Shown here: piece by piece, positions 35,153-45,254 of the stretch
Position numbering within the stretch: the stretch's first letter is position 1
How the letters are laid out: each line of letters begins with the position of its first letter
From: Pilatotrama ljubarskyi
Lineage: Eukaryota > Basidiomycota > Agaricomycetes > Polyporales > Polyporaceae
Direction of reading: 5' to 3'
Assembly (NCBI GenBank): GCA_022385805.1
Contig: MU277697.1
Coordinates: forward strand, 220,974 to 284,973
DNA: 64,000 nucleotides
Notes under the pieces: model-generated
The model's database searches: none
What the model saw: only the letters and a program-made list of their open reading frames with translations
Told to the model about the DNA's origin: nothing
Program-made: the position numbers and the translations under genes

Positions 35153-36554
35153 TGCACGAGGTGGCAAGTATCGTGTTGGTGTCCCGGGCCTTTCCTGATG
35201 TGTGTACATTAGTCACGGTACGTGTATATGCTATTCCCAGTGCTTGCTTGGGTTCCCATCAGCCTCTGGCGTTGTGATAATGGCCCGCTTGGGGCATGTC
35301 GGACGAAGTGGTCAGGGCAGATCTACAAGTACAAGGTTGGTCATGTTCCCGGTTCGGCTGACATTCAGCGCCCGACTACCAGTCTTCGGCAATTCCTCGC
35401 TTTACGATGCATGCGACTCACGAGACGCAAAGTAGGATTGAACGCCGCGACGCCGGCAGCCAGCGCTGGCCATCATGCTCCCAGTAGAACAGTTTCACTG
35501 GAGACAATCGGTGCGCGGCCAGTCTGTTCAGAAGACGTCGCAGGTGTAGGTCGCGTCACGACAGGTCCTATGGCAACACGGAAAGGCTGCACGATTGCGT
35601 GGAGAGAGATTGAAAGCGCCGTCTAGTGGCGCTGGTTGGAACAGAAGAATACCGAGCAATCTATGTCGGACGCTGGCGATCCCTTAACCTACGACTCGGA
35701 AGCCCAAGGCTCACATCAAGTGATGGAAATTGCGGACCCGGGAGAGCACTCCTTGTGTATCGGAAGTCTCGGTTTGATCATGCGACGAAAACTTGGAGAG
35801 AGAACCCTATTTGGCCGGTCAGGGGGTGGCTTCGACCCGAAGGTGGTTCTCTTCTGGCAAACTGCGCATGGATGGACGGGCCTCAGGCAGAATGGAAGAT
35901 ACCTCACAATCGTGATCCCACGAACCCTATTGAACTCCGATTTACTGTTGACCTTCCAGCTAGTAACAATAGCCGTACCTCTAGATGACAGAGAGAACAT
36001 GCTGTCGCTTGAGCGGTCGTTCAGACGTACTACCGGGTTCCGTCACTGAATAAGTAGGCACCGAGAATAGTCCTGGCATATACCATAGTACCTCGTCATA
36101 CTCTCGGGTTCACGGACGATAGGCGTAATAGTATGTGCCAGTCTGGCATCATATGTACAGTACCGATGGTAAGTGTTTGTGCAAGATATTATACCACTAT
36201 GCCATGATCTGGCAGTGGGTATGGTTGGTGCCGGGGCATTGGGACCACTGCCGAGTGGCGCATGCTAGGGATTTGCCTCCGAGGAACCCCAGTGTGTGGA
36301 CGGCTGCGGAATAATGCTGCGCGACCACACTCAGGCTGTATCCACGAGAAGAACGGCTACACAGGCCCATATGCCACTGTGGCGAATGTGGTCGTTGTGT
36401 TACTATACACATACTGTAGCAGCTTCATTACACCAAGTCGGCTCGCTCGGTCCTAGTAGCAGGCAGGACTTGAATAGGCTTGAGCCTTCGCGTATAAATA
36501 CACACTGCACTTGCAGAACATCCACCAGAACCGCCCATCCCAAGACTGGCCGCC
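35153..36554. other. Stretch without a supported gene; one orphan open frame
   Basis: Holds the P450 3' flank and the promoter of HET-like copy A. At 35636-36049 (+) an open frame of 137 codons (MEQKNTEQSMSDAGDPLTYD...) ends in LSLERSFRRTTGFRH. An overlapping frame is equally long, so neither is convincing. I see no domain. Confidence 0.3.
36493..36500 (+). promoter_or_regulatory. TATA box of HET-like copy A
   Basis: TATAAATA, 62 bp before ATG 36555. Copies B and C carry TATA motifs 59 and 80 bp before their ATGs. Confidence 0.55.
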
Positions 36555-38866
36555 ATGGAGCAGAATCGACTCGGAAGTGGTGACACCGCACCCGTAGCAA
36601 TGTGGTTCTACAACGAGGCGGCTCGAAAAGACCCCACCCCGCACTTATGGCACATCCCGAGTGTAACGGCCCGGCCGGTGCTGCCCGGCCGTTACAACTA
36701 GAGTGGCTGGACCCGGCTTAGTCAACCGAGGTAACGGCTCTAGTAGGGTGTAATAGACTGGGAAAGCGGGACGGATAGTCCAACGGTTGTGCCGTGTGCA
36801 ATTCCGGCGCGTTCCATTTTCCCCAGTTGTTACACCGAGGCACAGCGAAAGATGCGTGGCGCGCTTCTTGAGCTGCCGCTGTTTCTCTGAATCCCCCAAG
36901 ATCCCAGGGCTCGTCCTCTACCAGAAAGACATCAAGAGCGTCCAAGACCGACGCTTTCGGTGGTGCGCCGTGTCCTACCCACGCAACATTGCGCGCCACA
37001 TGGAGGACTTTTTCCTGCCCCGCTGCTGCCCGGCCATCGCACTCTCGCACGGCTGCTACCAAATCTGCCCCCGCGCAGGCTGCATCCATCCTCCGGCCCA
37101 ATCCTGCCATCCAAGTCTACGACGAGATGTCGTCCGAGACGACCTACATCAGCTTCGAGCTGCTCCGTGACGTTTTCGTCTTCGCGCAAAAGGATGGGGC
37201 AGACTATGTGTGGATTGACAAGCTCTGCGCGACGCAGTCCGACCCGGAGGAACGACAGTGGCTTCTCAGGGGTGCTCAAGCGCTGCTCTTCCAAAACGCG
37301 GAGACCTGCCTGGTGCTGGCAGCCGGACTGGAACGACGTGCGTCGCTCTTCGAGACGTCAGCCTATATGCGCTGTACGTGGACGCTCCCTGAGGTGCTCC
37401 TATCTTCCGAGACTCTGGGTGCACCTCAGCATGGCAGGCTGCGAGAAAGGACAGAGCCGTCATTTGAGCCGCGCGGAGGTACGGAAGAGCCCTATTCGCT
37501 CCCTGGTGAGCGCGTCCAGGTGCTATACGATTGGTCTCCCAGTATATGCCAGCAGGTGGCGCACGCTTGCGGGTGGCAAGGAGGAGCCGACGACGTCGAA
37601 TCACTGCAGTTCCGCACCATGCAGAGGCTGAGAGGGGGAAGGATCCTGATCAATACTTGGTCAGCTAGAATCCTACAAGTCCGCCAGGGCTCCTACAATG
37701 CAGCGTATTCCTCGTTTCTGGCACTCCTCCGGGCGATGCGCCACGGGTTTATAATCTACCACGCAAGCCTTTCGACAGCACTTCAGTGCCCGACGTCTGA
37801 TGAATACGATGCATACAAGACTTGGAGAGTATACCCTGCGGTGTTCGGAGAGCCGCCACGAGGCGGGAACAAGACCACTCGGATGCTGGACCCGGAGTCC
37901 ACCAGAAGATCAATCGTCGCCATGATGCGCGCACTGGGCCGCGACGAAGAGACTGGCGAGCTGCAAACCGACGTATCCTTCTCAGATCAGGTCAAATATG
38001 TTTGGGCGAACGCGTTCTTGCGGAGGGCTGTGGACGGCTTTGCACTCCCGGTCGTCCTCGCATGGCTCATGGAGAAGTATTATCGCGGAATTTGTGCCGG
38101 CACGCTGGGCGGACTTGAGCTCCATCGCGTCGGAGGGAAGCTGGACACTACACAAGGTTTGGCCGACCTGCTCAGAGGGACCTTGACATGTCACTCAATT
38201 CAAATGCGGGAAGAGGCTGCAGGAGCTCGAACGGTTCCGTACTGGCTTGTGATGGGCTTCATGCGCGATTTGCCTCGTGATTCTCGCATATCCTGGCTGC
38301 CGCAGCCACCGGCGATGGGCGGGGGCATCGTGCCCGTGCCATCATGCGAGCAGTCTCCCGACGAAGGCTGGTATTGCAACTCGAACGAGGAGTTGTACAC
38401 GGATTGGGGATGCAAACAAGTGCTCGCGAATGGTCGCCCCGTCGCCATATTTGTCTCTGGGCGTGTCGTGCCCTTGCAAAGAGTGGCAGCGGTTACTGCG
38501 GGGACGTGCCAAGTACTTGCCGAGGACCAGAGCGTGTGGAAAGTGGCGATTCACTTTCACGGCGCCGAGGCGTACGCAGTCCTAGTCGCCAAGCGGTCAT
38601 ACACCCAACTGCAGGAAGAACTCGACGGAAGAACACAGACGATCTCTACAACACGTGCGGTGATTATGCAGCGCTTGACCTCTAGATGGGAGACTCGATC
38701 GCCGTGTGTCGCTCGTATTGTGGGCTGGATCCATGCGCCGCGTAGCCACACTTTCTGGGACGCATTCGTGAGCGATGCAGAGCTAGAGCTGACAAAGTCT
38801 ACCTTCGTCGTTCCCATCGACACAGAAGAGTACGTGGCTGCTCGTCGGGAGGCACGCGAACCTTGA
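36555..38866 (+). pseudogene. HET-like gene, copy A, split by a solo LTR
   Basis: Begins MEQNRLGSGDTAPVAMWFYN at 36555. After codon 35 (HIP) a 173-bp solo LTR interrupts the frame with stops. The original coding sequence resumes at 36840 with HSERCVARFLSCRCFSESPK, then RFRWCAVSYP. A further shift between about 37020 and 37110 is needed to reach the long open frame to 38866. That frame shows YISFELLRDVFVFAQKDGAD, YVWIDKLCATQSDPEERQWL, CLVLAAGLERRASLFE and CTWTLPEVLL. These fit the heterokaryon-incompatibility (HET) domain pattern: AVSY..., then WID.LC..Q.D.EE. The 400-residue C-terminal part is specific to this local family: FALPVVLAWLMEKYYRGICA, YWLVMGFMRDLP, SWLPQPP and TRAVIMQRL. HET proteins elsewhere trigger cell death after fusion of unlike strains; here only homology is shown. 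Expression from a downstream ATG (36989) is conceivable but would lose the HET N-terminus. Confidence 0.75.
36662..36834 (+). mobile_element. Solo LTR, copy 1 (173 bp)
   Basis: Starts TGTAACGGCC, ends GTTGTTACA (TG..CA with 6-bp terminal inverted repeats), and is flanked by CCGAG on both sides (36657-36661 and 36835-36839). A nearly identical 173-bp copy is at 43232-43404. The 5-bp target duplication with TG..CA ends marks an LTR left after recombination. It lies inside HET-like copy A. Confidence 0.87.
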
Positions 38867-39220
38867 TGCGAGCGACTCAAACGTACGCATCCTAGTGCGT
38901 TATCAAAGACTGTGGAGTATAGTAGTAGCATGCGACTGATCATGGTGGCGAGACAGTAAGAGGGACCTGAGGGATATCCGCGAACAAACATGAACTGAAA
39001 CTGCGGTGCACTGTGTGAAACGACGTACTGCGCGACTCAGCGGCAAGAGCTTCTACTAGTGTGACGCTGCGCGGGGCACTAGGAAAATGTTTGATGGGCC
39101 GCCGTCGCCAATTCTGAATGGCGCAGGACGATTGTGTAGGGTTGCCGCGGCGCGCACGAGCAGTTTGATGATTATCCACCGATGAGCGTTGTGGGCTCCA
39201 AGTCCCGTTGTCTCGCGCTG

Positions 39221-39228
39221 TATAAATG
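39221..39228 (+). promoter_or_regulatory. TATA box of HET-like copy B
   Basis: TATAAATG, 59 bp before ATG 39280. Confidence 0.5.
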
Positions 39229-39279
39229 GGAGCTCGAATACAGGGGGGCATTCCCCACTGCCTTCCATCCCGCGAAACT

Positions 39280-41557
39280 ATGGACCCACCATCGCATCAC
39301 TTCCCGTCCGGCCAGCCCACCGTTTTGTCGCCACTGCCTTTGCGAGCAGGCAGGCTGCCAGTCTCCGCATCTAGCCCCACAGAGTCTGCCGAGCCTGGGG
39401 GCGGCCACTGTCGGAGAGGGGTGAAAGACTACTAGTCTACAGAGTGACCAGCACGGACAACAAGAGGGTAGTGCGGTTCATTCGCTGCCGCATGTTTCTC
39501 AAGAACAACAAACTCACCCACGAGTCCAAAGACATGGAGATTCAAGCGGACCGCCCTAAGTTCCCATGGGTTGCGGTGTCGTACCCTCGCATGGTCCAGG
39601 CCGACGGCTGGAGCGGCTCCGTCGGTTCTGAAAGCACCAGATCCTCGAGAGGCGCTCGAGAGACTTCCACTGCCATTTCAAGCTCTGCTGCGAGCAGCAA
39701 TGAACATTCGCACAGGTGGATCCGTGTCAGATACGGGCGCCCAGGTGTGGAGGGCCCCCCGACGGAGTCGAGCTATATCAGCTACGGGCTCCTCCAAGAC
39801 GTCTGCGCTTTTGCCACGAAGAACGGTATCGACCTCCTGTGGGTCGACAAGCTCTGTACCGCGCCGTCGGACGCAGAAGAGCGACGGCTGCTTCTTATGG
39901 TGTCCAGGCACACATCTTCCAGAAGGTCAAGGCATGCCTCGTCCTCCCAGCGGGACTCGGTAGACTGGCGTCGCTCTTCGAGGGATCGCCGTACTTGGGA
40001 TGCACTTGGACGCTCCCGGAAGTCCTCTTACCCTTCGAAGATCTCGATAACTTGGAGGAGCGCGCACGTTCGAAGGGGATTCCTCACGAACTACCGAGCA
40101 GCCTGAGGAGTCTCACTCGGGAAGACCGGGTCCAGGTGCTGTATGACTGGTCGCACCGAGCGCAAGAGCAGGCAAAGGCGGCTTGCTGGCCAGGACATCA
40201 GGTTCACTCGGGGGACTGTCTGGCCTGGTGCACCATGCGGGACCTACAGAACGGAGTCATCGTCGCTGAGTCAGCGAAGATACATGTGCTCACCGGAGGC
40301 ACCGGAGAGGCGGCTCATTCCCGCTTCTCGACTCTCCTTGCATCTCGCGATGGGTTCGTGCTACGGAGCTCCGAACAATCCCAACGCGACCCTAGTGAGG
40401 CCACGCCTGCTCAGTATGTTGCCTACAACGCTTCAAGAGCGTATCCCGCTGTCTTTGGGGCGTCAGCTTTGATCACAAAAACTGCTGGCGGTACTAGCAG
40501 GTTCGGAGAAGTGCAGCTGTTCACCAGGATGACGGTGGATGCCCTGTTGGGCGCACTGGGCCTCGATCTCGACGAGAGCGATGTCCAGCTCGCGGTGTCG
40601 GAAAGGCACGATCGACGAGTGCAGCGCATCTGGGAGAGCGCTTTCATGCATACGGCGCAGGACGGGTTCGCGCTCGTCGTGGTCCTCGCTTGGATGATGA
40701 AAAGCTGCTACCGCAGGTTCTACGGTGCCATATTCCACCGCACTTTGGATGACCTGAACGTCGATCGGCTCGGGACGGAAAGCGACACCATGCAAGGCCT
40801 GGGGATTGTCCTCAAGCACCTGATGTCCGCCGTCAGAATGCAGGCTTGCTCGCAGGCGAAGGATCCGGAGGCACTGCTTCGGCAGGGAGGCGATATGGTT
40901 GTTCCTAGCTGGCTGAGCACGGGCTTCATGAGCTGGCTGCCCCGCTGTCCATATGTGTCGTTGTTGCCGCAGCCGCCCCCTCTGCTGCGCACTGCTCCGG
41001 AGGCGTCCAGTGGGACGGATCAGAGAGATCGACAGATTGATGGCCTGCGGAACTGGGTCGTACGTCCTTCTGTCTGGGAAAAGAGGGAAGCTGAGCTGGA
41101 CGACAAGGACACGCATTGGAAATGGCGCTGTACACAGCTGGAAGGAGTCGACGGGCACGTCAATGACATCGTTCTCCATGGCTGTACTCTTCCGTTACGG
41201 AGGTGGGATCCGGACGAAAGACAGGACCCCAGCAACAAAGCAATCAATGCCGAGGATGGGACTGCCTGGGTAGCGGCCTCGTTTGCTCTCGGACGGACGT
41301 CCGGCAGCAGTCAGTCAGAAGTCAGCAGAACACAGGCATTTGCAGTTGTAGTCTCCCAGAAGACGTCTGGAGCGACTCGTGCGATAATTGTAGAACCTTT
41401 GCGTCGCGACCGCTCATGTTACGGCATCGCGAGCTGGATCCGTGTGGAGAGCCACACTCACCCCAGCTGGGATCACTTGCTGGAGGATTCAGGACGACTC
41501 GCCGGCGACTGGCAGTCCTTCAAGATACCTCTGTGTGCGCTTCCAGAGTGGCTGTAG
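39280..41557 (+). pseudogene. HET-like gene, copy B, frameshifted
   Basis: Paralogue of copy A. ATG 39280 (MDPPSHHFPSGQPTVLSPLP) stops after about 51 codons; the conserved part RVVRFIRCRMFLKNNKLTHE is in another frame. PKFPWVAVSYPRMVQADG, SSYISYGLLQDVCAF and DLLWVDKLCTAPSDAEERRL follow, in the HET-domain pattern. At about 39900 one base is missing: RRLLLM switches frame to VQAHIFQKVKACLVLPAGLG. From there a long frame runs to TAG 41557 with GCTWTLPEVLLPFEDL, RVQVLYDWSHRAQEQ, FALVVVLAWMMKSCYRRFYG, SWLSTGFMSWLPRCPYVSLL, and TRAIIVEPLRR before the end. The C-terminal 550 residues are intact. The breaks could be genuine or sequencing errors, since the rest of the frame is well preserved. It is 0.4 kb downstream of copy A on the same strand. 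Confidence 0.75.
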
Positions 41558-42639
41558 AAGCCCATCGATGCTTCCTGACGTTTCCTTGCCCGGTCCGACG
41601 ACCTCAGACGAGGGTGCACGAGAGCAGTGCATCTGGCCACGGGGGATGTGGACGATGGCCGCACGACACTTACAGGCTAGTTATCGATCTGCAGTAGTAG
41701 CGACTCGGGTTATATGGGGGCAGCGGGAGCACGCAATGGTAGCGACTTACCCTTTTTTACGATGACCGAGGCAGGCTGTATTCATATGGAACGTAAGTAC
41801 ACGCTCAAGGATGCAACGGTGGCAAACCCATTACGGCTGGCGAAGCGCACTATACTTAGTCCTCTTATCGACACACCCCAGCTAGGGATGGCAGAGTATA
41901 GCTTGCGACTCACGGATGCGCGACGGTAAGAGGGACCTCGGAAAATATAGCAGGTCAAATCGGCGAGCACGTTCGGTGCGCAGAATGGTATGCACACAAC
42001 CGTGAAGCCGTCCACCCATACTACGCAGACGGCGGCAGCGCCAGCCACAAGCATCTGGTGGGGAGTGACGTAGAAACAGGCTCACAGGACGCAGGTGCCC
42101 GAGGCGGAACGCACACGTGCTGAGAGACAAGCTCATGGACACGACGGATCTCTGCACAGCGCATGTCGTGAGTGGAACCTCTAGACTGGTATGGGATGCA
42201 GTACAGCGCACCTCGGAGCACGTACCAGGCACACTCGCGGCCGCGAGCGCAGGGACACGCGTGAATGTAGGTCGACGGTACGCCGCGCTGAGCGCAAGGG
42301 TGTCGTTGGGAGAAACGTGTAGGCAGCTTGTGGAACCTACTGAGCACACTTGAGCATGAGCGCGTAGAGCACCGGTATGCCGGATAGTCCTACTGCGCGA
42401 TGGGCCGCTTTGAGCTCGCTCTTCTTCGCGCGCAAGTCCGGGAGCCCAGAGCGGACTCCTCGGAGTCGAGCGTGTCAAGTGCCTCTTCCAGCTTCCAGAG
42501 CGGCCTCCGTTGAGCGTGAGTAGGCTTGACACGTGAGCAGCAGAGTAGGCAAAAGGACTCCTACGACTGCTCACCTCAACGGGCGCACGTCGTCGACTGG
42601 ACTCGAGAGTGCCCGCGGTGATATCGATCATGATACGGT

Positions 42640-44035
42640 GACAAACGAAGCCGTGGAAAAGTCGTGCGCGCGCGAAGGCGGAGTCAGGGAAGATTCACTC
42701 ACCCAAGCTCTGCTTTCGACCTGACGCGCAGTTCGAATTCGTTCCCCTGTCCCCATGCAGAGTGCTCGGCGATCATACTGCGATGCGATACCGAGGGAAC
42801 GCGCAGAGGACCAAGAGGAAAAGTGCGTTTGGTAAAATGCTGTACGCACCTGCCAACCTGGGCAATGTAGCATAAGGCATAGCCTGTCCTGTCCCGTCGC
42901 CCGTCGGCCCATTCCCGCGCTCGGCTGTGGATGCCTCGCACTGGCACGGACGGCAATAGTAGCCTGGCGGAGAGGTCGACGGACTGGGCACCGGTCAGAG
43001 ATCTCTGAGAGTCATGGGCGTCCCGGACGCTAGTCGATGTGTGCGCGCGATATGGGAGGATTCTGGCAGCGTAGCGCTGTTCCGAGTCAGCCCTTCCGAA
43101 GTGCTTGGTGATCGTGAAGTAGTATGTATGATACCGAGTGGGCTCTGTGAAGCGGCGCCGGGGGGCGTGCAAGCGAGTGTATGTACGCGCCGCGCATAGC
43201 GCGAGCCGCTGTTCGGCGGTACTAGAGATCTTGTAACGGCCCGGCCGGCGCTGCCCGGCCGTTACAACTAGAGTGGCTGGACCCGGCTTAGTCAACCGAG
43301 GTAACGGCTCTAGTAGGGTGTAATAGACTGGGAAAGTGGGACGGATAGTCCAACGGTTGTGCCGTGTGCAATTCCGGCGCGTTCCATTTTCCCCAGTTGT
43401 TACAGATCTACGAGGCTGAGTGACGGAGAGGAGTTTCCCACGGAGAATGGCTTGACGCACTGTCGAGATCCGTACCCGCGTTATAGCAAATGATATGAAG
43501 CCAAGGCTTCGCGCACCGTCCGTCCCCTCCCCTCCTGCAGTACTCGGCAATCTGAGAGTGGTACGGACCAAGTGAATATGCGCGCACCGGGAGAATGCGT
43601 GCGGGTGCGGCTCCTCAGATACGCAAGGTGAGGCGTATACTCGACATGGTGTGCGTCCCATCGCAAAGTTTCCGGTCATCAGGCATGATACGAACTCCGG
43701 ATGCCCGAGTAGCTAGGCGTTCGCTAAGGTGCGCAGACGAGGAGAGGGCGTGCGAACGCGGGGTAAGGGAAGGTTCACTCACCCAAGCTCTGTGCCGACT
43801 TGACGCAGGGGTTTGTCGCTTGGAGAACGCGCGACCGGTGATCATACGGTAGCGTGGACTGAGAACTTGCGCGAACCGGGAGAAGGAGTGAGGCGCAGTA
43901 GTTAGATGAATGTATATGCTACGCTCGAGGAGGCGTTGGCTCTATTCCAGGGTGCGTGCGAATGGAGCGCGACAGAGGGTTCACTCACCCAAGCTCTGCG
44001 TCGACGTCAGGTAGGCACAGCGATCCTCGCAGAGC
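42640..44035 (-). repeat. Three copies of an exon-like repeat ending in a splice-donor sequence
   Basis: On the minus strand each copy contains CAGAGCTTGGGTGAGTGAA or a close variant (cores at 42694-42712, 43774-43792, 43980-43998). Two are preceded about 50-65 bp upstream by ATGATC (MIAEHSAWGQGNEF and MITGRAFSKRQTPA). The sequence after the donor-like GTGAGTGAA is also shared (CCTTCCCTTACCCCGCGTTC). Three more degenerate copies lie at 48886-49128. Confidence 0.6.
43232..43404 (+). mobile_element. Solo LTR, copy 2 (173 bp)
   Basis: Same length as, and nearly identical to, 36662-36834 (two substitutions seen: T/C near position 18 and C/T in AAAGYGGGAC). It is flanked by GATCT on both sides (43227-43231 and 43405-43409). 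It lies in non-coding DNA. Confidence 0.87.
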
Positions 44036-44112
44036 CGAGAGTGGTCTGAGGGTCCACAGGGCATGTCTGGCTGAGCGAGTGTCTCTCGGAAGTCGAGTTG
44101 AACCTATTGAGG

Positions 44113-44250
44113 AGCTGAAGGTGCGTGGCGCCTCTGTCGTTATGTCGCCGTTGGTAGAGGATGAGGCTGACAAGGGTTGATCTTTGGGCGGCGTCTTCAG
44201 ATGGGTTGTGGGTCGAGATGCAAGAGGCGAGTCATGAATGATGCGCCGGC
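44113..44250 (+). pseudogene. Relic of the 3' end of a CYP63-like P450
   Basis: About 135 bp similar to 35021-35155: GAAGGTGCGTGGCG, then GGCTGACAAGGGTTGATCTT, GGGCGGCGT, and the last exon GGGTTGTGGGTCGAGATGCA encoding [12 protein letters not shown] plus stop. In the intact P450 the same exon encodes [12 protein letters not shown]. Both exon and preceding intron are kept, so this is DNA-level duplication, not retroposition. Confidence 0.7.
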
Positions 44251-45174
44251 TCATGCGGTTGGGATCTGCTGGCTGGCGTCTGCCCATCGATGCTCGAACA
44301 CTGCTCGAACACTATGATGAAGCACATTCCGAGCAGGTGGACGGGCAGGTACAAGGAACCTGTAACTATAACGACATTTTGTATGACCGGTATCAGAGGT
44401 CTTCGTTGTGTTTTTCTGCTTGGCTCGCGCTGATGCGGGACTGCCGAGACTGGGGGCAACAATCCAGGTTCAGAGCGTTGCAATGGACGCTCGTTGCTCG
44501 GACGATCCTGAATCCCAGACGGGGGGCGCATCTGAGCCATGCACTTGCGTACATACTGACTCCATCTTCACTGCTGGCTTGCTCAGGTCCGCTAGCAAGG
44601 TCTCTCATTTCCGCCACCATGAGACCTCGCCACAATGAGAAGTGGCGAATACATCTACACGCGATCCACCATTGAGAGCATGCGGTGTTGCCACTCATTC
44701 TCGACGCAGGATAATGACAAATGTAGGAACAAGGTCTGGGCATAGATTCCACCATTTGTGAGTCCATCGTGCCGGTTTCTTCTCCGTCCGAAGACGAGGA
44801 AAATCCTCGATATTCGGCGATACGCTGATAGGAACGTCCATTTGCGGAGCGCAGTTCCAACGGGATTCCATGACTATAACGAGCTGCCGGGGTTTTACTG
44901 GTTCAGCCGCCTCTCATTATGCCGGCGACTTGCAGCATCTCTCTCGACGGTACGGGATCAGCGCTGTCTCGAATCAACCTGCAACTGCACGGGCTAGGCT
45001 GCCACTGCCACCCTTTTATGCACCCGTGTGATTCCGGCTATCGGCCCTGTGAATGCAGCAGTGGGTCAGTCTATCTGGACGCCTCCCCTCCTGTCCCATT
45101 ATGATGCTGAGATATAAGACTCAATCGGTATGAGTCGTACGCAAGCTGCAACGCCACATCGAGTGGCACGCACA

Positions 45175-45180
45175 TATAAG
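45175..45180 (+). promoter_or_regulatory. TATA box of HET-like copy C
   Basis: TATAAG within CACATATAAG, 80 bp before ATG 45255. Confidence 0.45.
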
Positions 45181-45254
45181 CTGCCTCCCCCTCACCTTCG
45201 ACTCGGTACTCGCGTCTCTCTTTCCGTTCCTAGTGATCGCTCTCAGGCTTCGTC

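Larger units (their letters stand above)
41558..45254. other. Repeat-rich stretch between HET-like copies B and C
   Basis: Contains a solo LTR, three copies of a short exon-like repeat (42640-42780, 43690-43845, 43940-44035) and a CYP63 relic. On the minus strand near 42520-42350 there is a decayed coding-like piece (LWKLEEALDTLDSEESAL, then after a shift SELKAAHRAVGLSGIPVLYA). Near 42054-41900 a hydrophobic piece (MLVAGAAAVCVVWVDGFTVV) is seen. No intact gene was found. Confidence 0.5.

Noticed and set aside
36662..36834. 173-bp repeat as a MITE or tRNA-derived SINE
   Set aside because: TG..CA ends and two different 5-bp target duplications fit an LTR. There are no A/B boxes and no poly(A) tail.
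37749..38200. Idea that HET-like copies encode NACHT/WD40 NLR proteins
   Set aside because: No P-loop (GxxGxGK[ST]) or repeat motif is present in any of the five copies.
41882..42631. 249-codon open frame on the minus strand
   Set aside because: Composition is random. Better coding-like pieces lie in other frames of the same strand, so this is a shadow of decayed exons.
44238..44675. 145-codon plus-strand frame downstream of the CYP63 relic
   Set aside because: Starts in relic sequence, shows no domain, and overlaps an equally long minus-strand frame.
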